Assembly (NCBI GenBank): GCA_003504855.1
Contig: DNZD01000378.1
Span: 1-8,878, forward strand
Reading direction: 5' to 3'
DNA: 8,878 bases
Source of the DNA: Cytophagales bacterium
Lineage (GTDB): Bacteria; Bacteroidota; Bacteroidia; Cytophagales; Cyclobacteriaceae
Under the pieces are notes generated by a model that saw only the letters and a program-made list of their open reading frames with translations, was not told the DNA's origin and made no database searches. Position numbers and translations under genes: made by a program. Position 1 is the first letter of the stretch; every line of letters begins with the position of its first letter. This document shows, one piece after another, positions 8,013 to 8,878 of the stretch.

Positions 8013-8878
8013 TTATTCCTGGCTGAAATATTCCTTCATTCGCTCAAAAAAGCCCTTTTCTGAGCTGTCTGGGTGCGGTTGGAAGTTTGGTGAAGATCTC
8101 AGTTTCTCGATCATGGCCTTTTCTTCACTGCTCAGCTTCTGGGGTGTCCAGATGTTCACATAGATGAGCTGATCCCCGGTGCCATATCCGTTGATATCCC
8201 GCAGTCCCTTGCCACGCAGGCGCAGAATCTTACCGCCCTGGGTACCGGGTTCAATTTTGATCCGCACTTTTCCGCCTACCGAGGGTACTTCGATGCTGGT
8301 GCCGAGCACAGCATCGGCAAAGTTGATGTGAAGATCATATACGAGATTATTGCCATCGCGCTTCAGTTCTTTATCCTCTTGTTCTTCTATCACAATGAGT
8401 AAGTCACCGGGCACACCGCCTCCGGGGGCTTCATTGCCTTTTCCGCTCATCGATAATTGCATGCCATCAGAAACGCCGGCCGGAATGCGGATTGACAATA
8501 GATCTTCTTTGGAAACCAGGCCGGAGCTATCCACGCCGGATGGACGCTTATCTATAATCTGACCTGAACCGTGGCAAGTAGGACAGGTCGTTGCCGATAC
8601 CATTTGTCCAAGCATCGTGTTCACCACCTTACGCACCTGGCCGTTACCCTGGCAAGTGGCGCAGGTTTTGAAGGTTACACCTTCTGCCCGAACCAGGCGG
8701 TTCACCTTGATTTTCTTCTCCACACCGTTGGCAATTTCTTCCAGCGTGAGTTTCAGTTTGATGCGGAGGTTGGATCCGCGGCGCTGGCTGCTGCGAGAGC
8801 CGCCACCACCAAAGAAGCTTTCAAACGGACTGCCGCCATTGCCAAAGATGTCCCCGAACTGGCTGAAGATATCATCCA
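8013..8878 (-). CDS. dnaJ: Chaperone DnaJ (Hsp40), N-terminal J domain outside window; reduced zinc finger
   Basis: The last 287 residues are present; the J domain lies past the right edge. The fragment opens in the G/F-rich linker (DDIFSQFGDIFG, then a Gly/Ser run). It continues through LTLEEIANGVEKKIKV into the zinc-finger region and the two C-terminal substrate-binding domains (segments IPAGVSDGMQLSMSGKGN, GDLLIVIEEQED, VRIKIEPGTQGGKILRLRGKG). DnaJ delivers unfolded clients to DnaK and stimulates its ATPase. Canonical DnaJ has four CxxCxGxG repeats; here only two remain, CATCQGNG (8663 to 8640) and CPTCHGSG (8585 to 8562). The first repeat is missing before EGVTFKTC, and the fourth is replaced in place by PSGVDSSG (8543 to 8520). 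The frame is intact, so this is not decay. The GTG at 8723 is internal valine, since the frame is open to the window edge. Confidence 0.95.
   Translation of the reverse strand, partial: DDIFSQFGDIFGNGGSPFESFFGGGGSRSSQRRGSNLRIKLKLTLEEIANGVEKKIKVNRLVRAEGVTFKTCATCQGNGQVRKVVNTMLGQMVSATTCPTCHGSGQIIDKRPSGVDSSGLVSKEDLLSIRIPAGVSDGMQLSMSGKGNEAPGGGVPGDLLIVIEEQEDKELKRDGNNLVYDLHINFADAVLGTSIEVPSVGGKVRIKIEPGTQGGKILRLRGKGLRDINGYGTGDQLIYVNIWTPQKLSSEEKAMIEKLRSSPNFQPHPDSSEKGFFERMKEYFSQE

Noticed and set aside
8005..8020. Small hairpin AGGAAT-TTTT-ATTCCT overlapping the dnaJ stop codon
   Set aside because: It is a 6-bp stem with no following T-run on the minus strand and is probably chance.

Overview
The window looks like ordinary chromosome from a member of the Bacteroidota, probably of the Cytophagales type. 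Four points support this. There is a long F1 beta subunit with the extra internal segment I associate with this phylum, and a short epsilon subunit of 81 residues. There is a GldG-family/DUF4340 pair. A promoter of the Bacteroidota form (TTG, spacer, TAnnTTTG) lies upstream of atpD. The genus cannot be fixed from the sequence alone. There are no mobile elements, tRNA or rRNA genes, CRISPR arrays or phage genes. Coding density is high, and no gene-free gap exceeds about 140 bases.

Layout. Bases 1-1417 on the plus strand hold the 3' end of a GldG-family (ABC transporter auxiliary) gene, overlapped by a DUF4340 gene. These are usually the last two genes of an ABC-2 type export locus whose ATPase and permease would lie to the left of the window. 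A bidirectional rho-independent terminator (about 1416-1444) separates them from the convergent minus-strand block. Everything from 1461 to the right edge is on the minus strand. In transcription order (right to left) it runs: dnaJ (5' end missing), a secreted protein of unknown function with a repetitive beta-strand pattern, a NatA/NatB-like ABC exporter (ATPase and overlapping permease), a strong terminator, an orphan sensor histidine kinase, the atpD promoter, atpD and atpC.

How the genes relate. atpD and atpC form a two-gene unit with its own promoter, apart from the other ATP synthase genes, so F1 beta and epsilon are made from a separate transcript. The ABC ATPase and permease overlap by 8 bases and should make one membrane complex. 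The histidine kinase has no response regulator beside it and sits just downstream of the exporter's terminator, so its transcription is not simply read-through of that operon.

The most notable point is in DnaJ. Only the two inner CxxCxGxG zinc repeats remain. The two outer ones, which together build zinc centre I in canonical DnaJ, are both gone: one by an apparent deletion, the other by in-place substitution. This looks like a coherent loss of a whole metal site. I think related Bacteroidota share it, so it is probably a lineage trait. I saw no convincing evidence of a wholly new multi-gene system here.
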